A stretch of 64,000 nt of DNA. Source: Pinirhizobacter soli (lineage in GTDB: Bacteria > Pseudomonadota > Gammaproteobacteria > Xanthomonadales > Rhodanobacteraceae). Below the pieces are notes generated by a model that had not been told where the DNA came from, did no database searches, and saw only the letters and a program-made list of their open reading frames with translations. Made by a program: the position numbers and the translations under genes. Below are positions 26,398 to 35,478 of the stretch, one piece after another. The DNA is taken from assembly GCF_015905305.1 (NCBI RefSeq), contig NZ_JADZLQ010000001.1, forward strand, positions 1 to 64,000, written 5' to 3'. Within the stretch, counting starts at the first letter, position 1. Each line of letters begins with the position of its first letter.

Positions 26398-27195
26398 TTA
26401 CGCCAGCTCGGTGAAGGCCTCGCCAAGAGGTACCCATGCAACCGGCCCGTCGCTGGTCTGGATCATCAAGGCCAGGTGATTGTCGATCTGAACCATCTGC
26501 GTCCTGGGTGGCTGGGCTGTACCGGCAGGGCTGCGGTGCATGGCCTGCGCGGATGCCTTCATCGCCTGCGGCCTGGCGACGCGAATCACCGCGACCAGCC
26601 CCGCCGGGTTGCGCTGCGCCAGCGCCAACTGGCACAGCGCGAACAGGCAGGATTGATCTTCGTTTACCGGGACCTCCGCAGGACGGGCCTGGCGCAGGCG
26701 CTGCAGCATGCGGCGTAGTTGCTGACGCGACGCCTCTTCGGTACGCCCCGCCAGCGTGCCGAGTTCGGCATGGCTCCAGTCAAAGACTTCGTGCAGCAAC
26801 ACGGCCGCCACGTCACCGGCCGGCAGGGTGTGGACCAGATGGCGCAGCGCCTGTTCGACATGCTGCGCCTGATCAGCCAGGCGCTCCGGCGGGTTACCGT
26901 CAAGGTCCGGAGTCCAGTCTTCGGCAACCTGGCCCAGGACACCCTGGTAGCGGCCGTGTCGACGCCATGCGTCGATGCACAGGTTGCGCAGCACCGTGAC
27001 CAGCCAGGCTTCCTGGCTGACGGTGGTGTGTGGCACCCCTCCGTCGGCCACGCGCAGGAAAGCGTCCTGCACCAGGTCTTCGGCCTCGCCACGATCGCGC
27101 AGCCAGTGTCGCGCCAGTGAGATCAGCCGCTGGCGCAGTGCCTTGTCGTCGGCCAGGGGATGCAGATCGGGCAGGAATGTCACGGGGATGGCCAC
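26398..27195 (-). CDS. ECF-like RNA polymerase sigma factor
   Basis: 265 residues, GTG start at 27195. Region 2 is clear (HWLRDRGEAEDLVQDAFLRVADG, about residues 28-52, then SQEAWLVTVLRNLCIDAWRRH), and region 4 follows (LHEVFDWSHAELGTLAGRTEEASRQQLRRMLQRLRQA, about 134-170). A C-terminal extension of about 90 residues, with no recognised domain, is longer than in simple ECF factors and may sense or bind a ligand. Only 44 bp separate it from the divergent ClpP-like gene, so shared or autogenous regulation is likely. No anti-sigma factor gene adjoins. Confidence 0.82.
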   Translation of the reverse strand: MAIPVTFLPDLHPLADDKALRQRLISLARHWLRDRGEAEDLVQDAFLRVADGGVPHTTVSQEAWLVTVLRNLCIDAWRRHGRYQGVLGQVAEDWTPDLDGNPPERLADQAQHVEQALRHLVHTLPAGDVAAVLLHEVFDWSHAELGTLAGRTEEASRQQLRRMLQRLRQARPAEVPVNEDQSCLFALCQLALAQRNPAGLVAVIRVARPQAMKASAQAMHRSPAGTAQPPRTQMVQIDNHLALMIQTSDGPVAWVPLGEAFTELA

Positions 27196-27239
27196 TCGTT
27201 CGTCTATCCAATGAACTTATCACAAAGGAAATTCTTTCG

Positions 27240-27839
27240 ATGTTTGCCAACGATCCGGACTCTGCCACCCAGCCCGTCGCGTCACAGAACAGCGCTTTCC
27301 TGGAAGAGAAAGCGTTCCGCGCCCGCACCGTGCTGGTGTTCGGCGCCGTCACCGATGTCGTTGCGTCCGAGACGGTGCGCCGCCTGCTGGCGCTCGACGC
27401 CGACTCTGAAGCGCCGATCGACGTGATTGTTTCCTCCCCCGGCGGCCACCTGGAGTCCGGTGATGCGATACACGACGTGCTGCGTTTCATCTCTGCGCCC
27501 GTCAATATGATCGGCACAGGCTGGGTAGGTAGCGCCGCCACCCATCTCTACCTCGGAGTACCGCGCGAGCGCCGTTTCTGCCTGCCGCAGACGCGTTTCC
27601 TGATCCACCAGCCCAGCGGCGGCGCAGGCGGCCCCGCCAGCGACATCGCCATCCAGGCCAAGGAGATCATCAAGGCGCGCCAACGCATCGCCCAGGTCAT
27701 CGCGCGAGAAACCGGGCAGCCGATCGAGCGCGTGCTTGGGGACATCGAGCGCGATCTATGGATGTCCGCGGAGGAAGCGGTGACCTATGGCCTGGTATCG
27801 CGCATCATCGTGCGGCGCAAGGAACTGGCCGGAAGCTGA
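27240..27839 (+). CDS. ClpP-like serine protease (non-housekeeping type)
   Basis: 199 residues from the ATG at 27240 after AAAGGAAA. The ClpP fold is recognisable: APIDVIVSSPGGHLESGDAIHDVLRFI, GTGWVGSAATHLYLGVPRERRFCLP with the catalytic Ser (about residue 99), RFLIHQPSGGAGG with the His, and a C-terminal IERDLWMSAEEAVTYGLVSRIIV with the Asp. So the catalytic triad appears kept. The N-terminal loops that dock ClpX/ClpA differ and no clpX is adjacent, which suggests a specialised ClpP paralogue. It is divergent from the sigma factor and convergent with the SecA-like gene (16 bp apart). Confidence 0.85.
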   Translation: MFANDPDSATQPVASQNSAFLEEKAFRARTVLVFGAVTDVVASETVRRLLALDADSEAPIDVIVSSPGGHLESGDAIHDVLRFISAPVNMIGTGWVGSAATHLYLGVPRERRFCLPQTRFLIHQPSGGAGGPASDIAIQAKEIIKARQRIAQVIARETGQPIERVLGDIERDLWMSAEEAVTYGLVSRIIVRRKELAGS

Positions 27840-27855
27840 AAACGAAGAATCGCTC

Positions 27856-29844
27856 TTACTTTCTGGTCCTGCCCACGAACCCTGATGCCCGCACCCACTC
27901 CGCGTCCCTGCGGGTGGTCTGCACCCGCTGCTTGCGGTAATGGCGCTCGGCCCGGTCCTGCACGTAGGTGACCCAGCGCCGGAACCAGCGCTCGCTGTAG
28001 CGCATGTCGCGGATCAGCAGGCCGATCAAGCGGCGCCCTCCGGCGGGGGAGAAGTGCCGGAACAGGTCGTCGTCAACGCTGATGATGGCCTCGGTGGTGC
28101 CCGGATCACCCTGGCGCGCGCTGCGACCGAACAACTGCCGGTCGACGCGCGCCGATTCGTGGAACTCGGTAAGGATCACGTGCAGGCCGCCGCTGTCCTC
28201 GACCTCTTTGGCCAGCTTGATGTCGGTGCCACGCCCGGCCATGTTGGTGGCAACGGTGATGCGTCCGGGCTGGCCGGCGTCGGCAACGATCTCCGCTTCG
28301 CTCTTGTCTTGTCGCGCATTGAGCATGATGTGCTCGACGCCTTTGCCCTCGAGCAGCCGAGCCAGCGTCTCCGATGCCTCGACCGACCGCGTCCCCACCA
28401 GCACGGCGCGGCCCTCAGCCGCGAGCTCCATCGCGCGTCGCGCCACCTCGCGCCACCGCTGCTCGCTATTGGCGCAGATACGGTCGGCCAGGCGCCGGCG
28501 ACGGCTTATCTTGTGGGTGGGAATACGGGTGACCGGCAAGCCATAGGTCTGCTTCACCTCGGTGGCCACTTCCTGCGCGGTACCGGTCATGCCGCTCAGC
28601 AGGAGATAGCGGCCAAAGAAGCGCTGGTAGGTGATCTGCGCAAGGGTTCGCCGCTGCCCGGTAATCTCACAACCCTCCTTGCACTCGATCATCTGATGCA
28701 ATCCGCGTTCCCAGGTGCGGTCAGGCATCACGCGCCCGGTGGACTCATCGACGATCTGCACCTTGTCCTCGGCAAGGATGTAATCCTGGTCGCGCGTAAA
28801 ACAGTGCACGGCGGACAGCGCCTTCTGCACGAACTCGTCGCGCCATAGCGGCGACCGCCACAGGCCGCCGAACGACGCCGTGAGTTCCCGCACACGTTGC
28901 CGGCCTGCCTGGGTCAGCCAGATGTCGCGCCGAGCGCCCTTGATGTAATCGATGCTCGCTCGAAGCGTCTGCGCCAGCTCCACGGACTGCGCATAGATCC
29001 CTGGATCAAGGTCATCGGGCAAGGTCTCGGAAATGATCAGCGGCGTACTTGCCTCGTCGATCAGCACGCTATCGGCCTCATCGATGATGGCAAAGTGCAA
29101 TCCGCGCAGAATCGGTGGCTCGCCGCGCGCGCCGCCGGCCAGTTCACGCAACCGCTGCTGGGTCAGTGAAATCTCCCCCAGCGCTATGCAGTCCTTCAGG
29201 TAATCGAACGTCAGCTCCTTGTTCGACACATAGGCGATGTCGCAGGCATACGCATTGCGCCGATCCGCCACCGCCATGTCCTGCAGCACCACGCCCGCAC
29301 TCATGCCCAGAAAGTCGAACAGCGGCCGGTTGTGTTCCGCATCGCGTTCGGCCAGGTAGTCATTCACCGTCACCACGTGCACCGCCGCGCCCGTCGCCGC
29401 CGCGGCGCAGGCGGCGAGGGTGGCGGCAAGGGTCTTGCCTTCGCCAGTGGACATCTCAGCCAGGCGTCCCTGCAGCAGGGCGCGGCCAGCCAGCAGCTGC
29501 ACGTCGTGGTGGCGCATGCCCAGTGTGCGGCGGGAGGCTTCGCGGATCAGTGCGAAGGCCTCGGGCAGCACGGCGTCGACGAAGCCTTCCAGGCGCATGC
29601 GATGGGCAACTGCATGCAGTCGCTCGCGTATCTGCACGTCGGCGGCCGTGCGCGTTTCTTCCTCGAACGCCGCGGTCGCGGCGAGGAAGGCACGCACGCG
29701 GCGGCCGTCGAAGCGGGGCACGCTGTCGAGCATGGCACGCAGGCGGTCTTCCCAGGGCGAGCGCTTGGTGTCGAGCCGTTCCAGGTAAGGCCCATCGCCC
29801 AGCCGCAGGTCGCGGCTGCTCAACAGGGCGCGCACGTCAGACAC
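27856..29844 (-). CDS. Shortened SecA paralogue, ATPase of a putative export system
   Basis: 662 residues, GTG start at 29844 overlapping the stop of the M50-HlyD gene by 8 bases. DEAD-type motor motifs are intact: MSTGEGKT (131-138), VTVNDYLAERDAE, IIDEADSVLIDEASTPLIIS (253-272), GRVMPDRTWERGLHQ, MAGRGTDIKL (535-544) and GRSARQGDPG (573-582). A reduced preprotein-binding domain is present between the first two blocks. The protein stops soon after the second nucleotide-binding fold: the helical wing, much of the helical scaffold and the C-terminal zinc finger/SecB-binding tail of the usual roughly 900-residue SecA are absent. As last gene of a TolC/HlyD/M50 operon it looks like a dedicated motor, not the housekeeping SecA. 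Confidence 0.9.
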   Translation of the reverse strand: MSDVRALLSSRDLRLGDGPYLERLDTKRSPWEDRLRAMLDSVPRFDGRRVRAFLAATAAFEEETRTAADVQIRERLHAVAHRMRLEGFVDAVLPEAFALIREASRRTLGMRHHDVQLLAGRALLQGRLAEMSTGEGKTLAATLAACAAAATGAAVHVVTVNDYLAERDAEHNRPLFDFLGMSAGVVLQDMAVADRRNAYACDIAYVSNKELTFDYLKDCIALGEISLTQQRLRELAGGARGEPPILRGLHFAIIDEADSVLIDEASTPLIISETLPDDLDPGIYAQSVELAQTLRASIDYIKGARRDIWLTQAGRQRVRELTASFGGLWRSPLWRDEFVQKALSAVHCFTRDQDYILAEDKVQIVDESTGRVMPDRTWERGLHQMIECKEGCEITGQRRTLAQITYQRFFGRYLLLSGMTGTAQEVATEVKQTYGLPVTRIPTHKISRRRRLADRICANSEQRWREVARRAMELAAEGRAVLVGTRSVEASETLARLLEGKGVEHIMLNARQDKSEAEIVADAGQPGRITVATNMAGRGTDIKLAKEVEDSGGLHVILTEFHESARVDRQLFGRSARQGDPGTTEAIISVDDDLFRHFSPAGGRRLIGLLIRDMRYSERWFRRWVTYVQDRAERHYRKQRVQTTRRDAEWVRASGFVGRTRK

Positions 29845-31981
29845 CGAAATGCCCCAGGAAGACCTGCCGCAGGCGTCGCAGGCCCTGGCGCGCGAGCGAC
29901 TCGCTGCCGTGGTCGAAGCGTACGTGCACGCGCTCGCCGAAGGGTGGCGCGGAGCCGGCGGGCAGGGCGATGTCCACGATGAACACGCGTTGCAACGTCT
30001 TCAGGCTGTTGCTGTCGTTGGGGTTGGTGGGGATGTTGCCGCCGCCGTTGAGGCCCAGCGCCGCGGTAGGAAGCTCCTCCACCGCGCCGGGAAAGCTGCG
30101 CACTACGGTGGAGTCGTGTTCGTCGCCGGGCGAATCGGCCAGGCGCAGCTGCACGCCCTCCAAGCGCTGGTGGACCAGGTCGATGTCGTCCTGCTGCACC
30201 ACCACACGCACCATCAGGTCGCGCGGGGTCAGCACATAGCCCAGAAGCTCGCCCTTCTTGTAGTAGTGGCCGGGCATGTCTTGCGGCGTGGCGGCGATCA
30301 GGCGGCCATCGCCGCCGGCATGGCCAATCAGCCGTGCCGCACGCAGTTCGGCGCGCTGCAGTACTTCGCGCGCTTCCTGCAACTGGCGGCCACTGACCTG
30401 GGCCTTTACCGGATCGACGAAGGCATCGGCGTCGTAGCGCGCCTGCGCCTGGTCGAGCTTGGCCTGGTCCACCGCCAGTTCCGCCTGCAACTGCGGGTTG
30501 TCCATCAGGTACACCGGCTGGTCGCGCCGCACGGTCTCATCCGGCGTGATCATCCAGGTGTGGAAGAAACCGTTCTCCTGCGCGTGCAGCATGGAGCGGT
30601 CCGGCAGCCACACCACGCCCTGGGCACGTGTATACAGGGGCACCGGCACGAACAGCAGCACCGCCAGCAGGATACCTATGGCCAGGGCCGTGCGGCGATA
30701 GGCCCGGGCACGCACGCGGTGCAGGCCGCCGGCGGTGCGCAGGTGCTTCAGTCCCTTGCGGATCGGCATCACGATCAAGCCGAACGCGCTCCAGCACGCC
30801 ATCACCACGCCGACGATGAAATATTTTCCCGCCACCAGGAAGATCACCGAGATCGTCACCGTGGTGCGGTAGAACCAGGCCAGCGGCGTATAGAAGAATA
30901 GCCAGCGCTGTTCTGCCGGCGTCTCGTCCGGTTTCACCGCATCGGTGGAGCCGAAAGCGTAGCGGTCCACCAGCCACGTCCACCAGGCCTGGCCGCGTTG
31001 CGCAAGGTTCGGCATTTCGATCAGGTCGGCCAGGATGTAGTAGCCGTCATAGCGCAACAGTGGGTTGCCGTTCACCAGCAGGGTGGAGACCCCGCCGATC
31101 ACCATCACGTTGAAGGCCACCGCGCGCAGCACGCCCGGCTCCGCCGCCAGCCACGCATACAGCGCGAGCGCGGCCAGGAACAGTTCCACCAGCATGCCGG
31201 CCGCTGCCACCAGCGCGCGGCGGTATTTGGACGGGAAGGCGGCAGAGGAGGACGCCTCCACGTACGGTACTGGCGCGAAGATAAGGAACATCACTCCCAG
31301 CTCGCGCACCGAGCCACCCCAGCGCTTCACCGCGAAGCCGTGGCCGAGCTCGTGCAACAGTTTCACCACCGGATACACCGCCATCATCACCAGCAGGTTG
31401 CTCGACGACAGCACGCGGTCGGAGAGGTTGTGCGTCAGCTCGCTCCAGTGCTGCGTGGCCAGCACCATGGCGGGCAGCATCACCGCCAGCCACAACAGGG
31501 CGCCAATGGGGCCGAAACACCACGATACATAGGGTGCGAAGCGTGTAAGGAAGCGATCGGGATTGAGCAGTGGCAGCTTCAGGCTCATCGGGTTGAGCAG
31601 CCATTGCCGCACGGTTTCGGTGCGCTTGCGCTTGTGGCGATCCAGCGCCTCGGCCGAATCCGGCGCCACGTCGGTCTGCAACAGATCCGCGGCGTGCAGT
31701 TGCACCAAAAGGTCGATCACTTCTGGTTGCGTGCAGGCGTCGCGCGACTCCGAAGCGTTGGCGCGTTCCCACAGGGCCTGCACGGTCTGCCGGCCGTCCA
31801 TGCCGGCGATGAAGGCATAGGCTGCGGTGGAGAGGCGATAGACACGGCCGCCGGTCTGGTCCTGCACCACGTACCAGGGCCGGCCACGGAACACCACTCG
31901 CTGCACGGTGGCGTACGGCATCAGCCGCGGCCGCAGTTGCGCCGCGCTATGCCAGGACGGGCTGAACGGACTGCGTGCCAT
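29837..31981 (-). CDS. Peptidase M50-like membrane protein fused to an HlyD-type adaptor
   Basis: 714 residues. Residues about 30-105 resemble a PqqD-like winged-helix (RGRPWYVVQDQTGGRVYRLS...AYAFIAGMDG), a peptide-binding type of domain. A membrane region (about 150-440) carries the zinc site HELGH (210-214) and the matching NPLLRYDG (306-313) of site-2 proteases, both complete. After a last helix near 440 comes an HlyD-type periplasmic arm: YTRAQGVVWLPDRSMLHAQENG, a coiled coil (about 500-555) and a beta-barrel part. It could span the inner membrane, recognise or process the substrate and contact a TolC channel. Starts 3 bases after the GAF-HlyD gene and overlaps the SecA-like gene. Confidence 0.87.
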   Translation of the reverse strand: MARSPFSPSWHSAAQLRPRLMPYATVQRVVFRGRPWYVVQDQTGGRVYRLSTAAYAFIAGMDGRQTVQALWERANASESRDACTQPEVIDLLVQLHAADLLQTDVAPDSAEALDRHKRKRTETVRQWLLNPMSLKLPLLNPDRFLTRFAPYVSWCFGPIGALLWLAVMLPAMVLATQHWSELTHNLSDRVLSSSNLLVMMAVYPVVKLLHELGHGFAVKRWGGSVRELGVMFLIFAPVPYVEASSSAAFPSKYRRALVAAAGMLVELFLAALALYAWLAAEPGVLRAVAFNVMVIGGVSTLLVNGNPLLRYDGYYILADLIEMPNLAQRGQAWWTWLVDRYAFGSTDAVKPDETPAEQRWLFFYTPLAWFYRTTVTISVIFLVAGKYFIVGVVMACWSAFGLIVMPIRKGLKHLRTAGGLHRVRARAYRRTALAIGILLAVLLFVPVPLYTRAQGVVWLPDRSMLHAQENGFFHTWMITPDETVRRDQPVYLMDNPQLQAELAVDQAKLDQAQARYDADAFVDPVKAQVSGRQLQEAREVLQRAELRAARLIGHAGGDGRLIAATPQDMPGHYYKKGELLGYVLTPRDLMVRVVVQQDDIDLVHQRLEGVQLRLADSPGDEHDSTVVRSFPGAVEELPTAALGLNGGGNIPTNPNDSNSLKTLQRVFIVDIALPAGSAPPFGERVHVRFDHGSESLARQGLRRLRQVFLGHFGV

Positions 31982-31984
31982 GAC

Positions 31985-33832
31985 CTAGAGGCCCCAGCTC
32001 CACAGGTTCAGGCGCAGCCAGTCGAACAGGCTATGGAGCAGCACCCAGCCAAGCTTGCGGTCGCCAGCGCCGATCTTGCCGATACCTTCCATGCCCGGCA
32101 GCAGCAATGGCGAATCCTGTTTCAGGCGCGCCTCGACGCGGTAGAAGTTGTGGCCGTCCTGCGCGGTCGCCACCGGCATGATCTTGGCGATGGTGAACGG
32201 CATGGGCTCACCCGCCAGGCCTGTCATCACCAATTCACCGGACTGGCCCGCGCGTACCTGGCCGATGTCGCGCTCATCCACCTGCAGGATGATCCGGTAG
32301 CTGTGCAGCGGAGCGATCTCGAACAGTTTCTTGCCCGCTTCCACCGGCGTGCCAACTTGCTGGCTCAAGTCACCGGTGACGACCACGCCGTCGTAGGGCG
32401 CCAGCAATTTCACCCGTGACAACTTGTCGTCCAGCAGGTCGAGCTGCGCCTGCGCCTCGCGCAGCTGGGCGCCGACCACCTGCATCGCGGTCTGGTCGTG
32501 GCCGGCCATGGCCTCGCGTAGCTTGTTGTCGTATTGATCGCGCTCGCTGGCCCACTTGGCGCGCTCCACGCGCAGGTCGTGGTCGTCGAGCTGGGCCAGC
32601 GGCTGGCCCTTGGCCACGATGTCGCCGGCGCGCACGAAACTGGCGGCCAGGAAGCCCTCGAACGGCGCGGCGGCGACGCGCTGGCTCTCGCCCTCGGTGA
32701 CAGTCTTGGCAGACACGCGATACGACACCGGCAAGAACACCAGCAAGGCGAGCACCAGCGCCGCGGCCAGGGCACCTGCCTTCCACAGCAGATGGCGAGG
32801 ACCCAGCAAGGCGGCCAGGAAGCGACGGCCTTCATCGCGCAGGCGCTGCCACGAACCGCGCTCGGCATCGACGCGCTGCGCGATCACCGGGGCAAGCAGG
32901 GCGCCGAAGGTTTCCAGCCATTTGCGTTCTTCTTCGCCGAATGGCGCGGGTGCCTCACGCTCGATCGTTACCACCGCAATGCATTTGGCCTGCTGCGTGA
33001 TGGGTAGCGAGAGCAATCGCCCGGCGCCGGTACGTTGCAATAGCGCGGTGTGCGCGCGGAAGCTGTCGGGCGCATCATGCTCGGGCGCGGCCGCTTCCAC
33101 TGGCTGGGCGAGATCACAGGCCTCGTTCATGGCAGCGGAGTACGCCTGCACCAGCGGCGAGGATTTCTCGAAAGTCGCCGCTTCCGACAGCGCCGTCAGT
33201 TTCACTTCGCCATGGCGCATCAGGCCGATGGCCACGCGCGTGCCGGCGAAGCGGCGGCGCAGTTCGTTGCTAAGGTCGAACAGGGCCTGCTGGAAACGCT
33301 CGTGGCGCAGCGCGATGGCGATGGCTTCGAGCACGCCCAGGGAACGGACGCTGGCCGCGAGTGCGGCGTCGTGCTCGCGCCGGATGAACAGGTTGCTGAG
33401 CCAGGCGCTGCCCCAATGCAGCTCGCGCAACAATCCAGGCAGCATTTCGTCGTTCGCGGTGAGTTCAAGCACCACGGAGCCGGCGATGCGGTCGTGCACT
33501 GCCAGCGGCGCGGCCACGTGCCACAGCCCGGCCGGTTCCGCGCAGGGTTGCACCACCACGCGACGGTCGGTGAGTGCGCGCTGCACTGCTTCGCCCATGC
33601 GCGCCATATCGCTATTGGCCTGGGGCCACACGGCAATCGGCACGTAATTCTGGCCGTCGCTGGACTCCACCAGGATCGCCGCCTGCACGATCAGCGGGAA
33701 TTTGTCGCGCAGCACGGTAAGCCACGCGTCGCAGAATTCAGCCGAGGTGCGCGCGGCGACGAAGCGCGACCAGCCGTCCACAAGCAGGGGCGTGGGCGCT
33801 GAAGAATCGGGCAGGACAGGCAGGGCGTTCAT
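31985..33832 (-). CDS. GAF-domain protein fused to HlyD-type periplasmic adaptor
   Basis: 615 residues from the ATG at 33832, coupled by ATGA to the TolC-like gene; a longer frame to 33892 would overlap it by 64 bases and is not preferred. The cytoplasmic N-terminal part ends in a GAF domain (about residues 165-330: QALFDLSNELRRRFAGTRVAIGLMRHG...LLSLPITQQAKCIAVVTIER...FGEEERKWLETFGALLAPVIAQRV). A single membrane helix near 355-378 leads to an HlyD unit with split lipoyl motif (GFLAASFVRAGDIVAKGQPLAQLDD and LAPYDGVVVTGDLSQQVGTPV) and coiled coil between. A sensory domain on a membrane-fusion protein is unusual and suggests ligand-gated assembly. Confidence 0.87.
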   Translation of the reverse strand: MNALPVLPDSSAPTPLLVDGWSRFVAARTSAEFCDAWLTVLRDKFPLIVQAAILVESSDGQNYVPIAVWPQANSDMARMGEAVQRALTDRRVVVQPCAEPAGLWHVAAPLAVHDRIAGSVVLELTANDEMLPGLLRELHWGSAWLSNLFIRREHDAALAASVRSLGVLEAIAIALRHERFQQALFDLSNELRRRFAGTRVAIGLMRHGEVKLTALSEAATFEKSSPLVQAYSAAMNEACDLAQPVEAAAPEHDAPDSFRAHTALLQRTGAGRLLSLPITQQAKCIAVVTIEREAPAPFGEEERKWLETFGALLAPVIAQRVDAERGSWQRLRDEGRRFLAALLGPRHLLWKAGALAAALVLALLVFLPVSYRVSAKTVTEGESQRVAAAPFEGFLAASFVRAGDIVAKGQPLAQLDDHDLRVERAKWASERDQYDNKLREAMAGHDQTAMQVVGAQLREAQAQLDLLDDKLSRVKLLAPYDGVVVTGDLSQQVGTPVEAGKKLFEIAPLHSYRIILQVDERDIGQVRAGQSGELVMTGLAGEPMPFTIAKIMPVATAQDGHNFYRVEARLKQDSPLLLPGMEGIGKIGAGDRKLGWVLLHSLFDWLRLNLWSWGL

Positions 33833-35229
33833 CGCGGCGCGTGCTCCAGCTTGAGCGAAGCGGTAGCGTCGATGTTCGATGGCACGAAGCACTGATCCAG
33901 CTCGTCGACGTCGGCGATATTCAGGTCACCGAGCGTGGACTTGAGCTTGATGTAGGAGGTCAGCTGCTGGTAGCGCCCCTTGCGCATGTCGCGGCGGGAG
34001 GCTGCGATCTGCTGCCTGGCCGCGAGCGTATCGGCCTGGGTCTTCAGCCCGCGCTCACTGCCGCGCTCGGCCACCGCCAGGGCGCGTTGCGCGGAGGCGA
34101 TGCCGATGCGTGCGGCATGGGCTTTGGCCAGGCCCGCGCGCCAGGCGAGAAAGGCCGTCTTCACGTTGAGGATGGCCTGCCGCCGCGCCGCTTCCAGGTC
34201 GTCGCGGGCCTTGTCGCGCAAGGCTAGCGCCTCGGCTACCTTGGCCGATTGCGTGCCACCGGAATAGATCGGTACGTTCAGTTGCAAGCCCACGACGAAT
34301 GTGCGGATGCGATAGCCGACCTGGCCGGGGAAGTTGCCCACGTTCTGGTCGGTGTTGCCGTAGCTTGCCACCATGTCCAGGGTGGGCTGGTGGCCGGCGC
34401 GCTGCTTGCTGACCTCTTCCTCCGCGGCGACGATGGCGCGGGAGGCCGCGCGCAGGGCGGGGCTACTGGTGTCGATACGGGCCAGCCATGCCTCGAGATC
34501 GTCGCCGACCAGGTCAGGCAATTCGAGCTGGTCGTCCAGGTAGGGCTGTTGCAGGTCTTCAGCCGGGCCGACCCATTGCTCGAGCGCCGCGAGCTTGATC
34601 GCATGGTCGGCTTCCGCCGAAGCGGCATCGGCCGCAGCTTCCTCGTATTTGGCGTGCGCGTCGTCGGCTTGGGGTTCGCCTTGCGCGCCCAGCTCTGCGG
34701 CACGTCGGGAGATGTCCCATTGCGCGCGCAAGGCATCGCGCTGCGCGGTGGTGAATTCCACGGCATCGCGCGCTTCCATGAGGTCAAACCAGGCGGAAGC
34801 GAGCTTCTGGTAGAGCTGCTGCTCGGCGTCCTTGAGCTGGTATTGGGTCTGCTGCTCGACCTGCTCGGCCTGGTGCAGGCTCGCGGTATTGGCCGGGCGC
34901 CACAGCGGCTGGGTCAGGCTGACCTGGCCGGTGTCGCCGTGGTAGCGGTCGTGCAGGGTGCGGGTGACGGCGTCCAGTTCGTCATAGCGACGGCGATTGC
35001 CGTTGCTGGTGGCGGTGGCTGAGATCTGCGGCAACATCGCGCCAAAGGCCTCGCGCGTGCGCGCGTGCGAGGCATCCAGGCTGGCCTTGGCCGCGCGGTA
35101 GCCAGGTTCGCTGTCGTGGGCGATGGAGAACAGCTCACCGAGGGAGGTGACGGCAGGCGCGGCGACGGCGGGCAACGTTGCGAGCATGGCCAGGCAGAGC
35201 AGGCCCAGGAGCAGGGCGCGCCGCTGCAT
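33829..35229 (-). CDS. TolC-family outer-membrane channel protein
   Basis: 466 residues from the ATG at 35229, six bases after GGAAGG; the open frame extends 63 bases farther but without such a site. Signal peptide residues 1-24 (ALLLGLLCLAMLATLPAVAAPA). Two TolC repeats: SLGELFSIAHDSEPGYRAAKASLDASHARTREAFGAMLPQIS at the start and LDTSSPALRAASRAIVAAEEEVSKQRAGHQPTLD..., with long helices, GLQLNVPIYSGGTQSAKVAEA for the second strand hairpin, and heptad-like helices at the end. It is the first gene of the operon with the GAF-HlyD, M50-HlyD and SecA-like genes and should be the exit duct of that system. Confidence 0.92.
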   Translation of the reverse strand: MQRRALLLGLLCLAMLATLPAVAAPAVTSLGELFSIAHDSEPGYRAAKASLDASHARTREAFGAMLPQISATATSNGNRRRYDELDAVTRTLHDRYHGDTGQVSLTQPLWRPANTASLHQAEQVEQQTQYQLKDAEQQLYQKLASAWFDLMEARDAVEFTTAQRDALRAQWDISRRAAELGAQGEPQADDAHAKYEEAAADAASAEADHAIKLAALEQWVGPAEDLQQPYLDDQLELPDLVGDDLEAWLARIDTSSPALRAASRAIVAAEEEVSKQRAGHQPTLDMVASYGNTDQNVGNFPGQVGYRIRTFVVGLQLNVPIYSGGTQSAKVAEALALRDKARDDLEAARRQAILNVKTAFLAWRAGLAKAHAARIGIASAQRALAVAERGSERGLKTQADTLAARQQIAASRRDMRKGRYQQLTSYIKLKSTLGDLNIADVDELDQCFVPSNIDATASLKLEHAPR

Positions 35230-35421
35230 CGGCGACCTTCCGAAACCTGCGGCTGGAACTTGCCCCCTCGCGTGAATACTTTCGCGTCGCACCTCAAATC
35301 CTTTCGCTGCGCCGACGAGGGAGAGGCCGGTCCGTCATGGACCACGACGGCAGCGCCCGCACCGGAAACCGCACGGTGTGGACTGTCGCTTTCCAAAGAT
35401 TTCCCCCTGACGCAGGGCATT

Positions 35422-35447
35422 TTGGCATTGGCCCCGGGGCATGCCAA
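35422..35447. promoter_or_regulatory. Palindromic operator-like site in the divergent region
   Basis: TTGGCA and TGCCAA (35422-35427 and 35442-35447) flank a central CCCCGGGG. It stands directly before the plus-strand -35 box and could be bound by a regulator controlling both directions. Confidence 0.4.
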
Positions 35448-35450
35448 GGG

Positions 35451-35478
35451 TTGTCTCGTTCAGGCTATTTCGTAATAT
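35451..35478 (+). promoter_or_regulatory. Candidate sigma-70 promoter of the small lipoprotein gene
   Basis: TTGTCT (35451-35456), 16-base spacer, TAATAT (35473-35478), about 90 bp before the ATG at 35568. Confidence 0.45.

Noticed and set aside
27240-27839. Housekeeping clpP
   Set aside because: Loops and neighbourhood differ from the usual tig-clpP-clpX-lon arrangement, so a paralogue is more likely.
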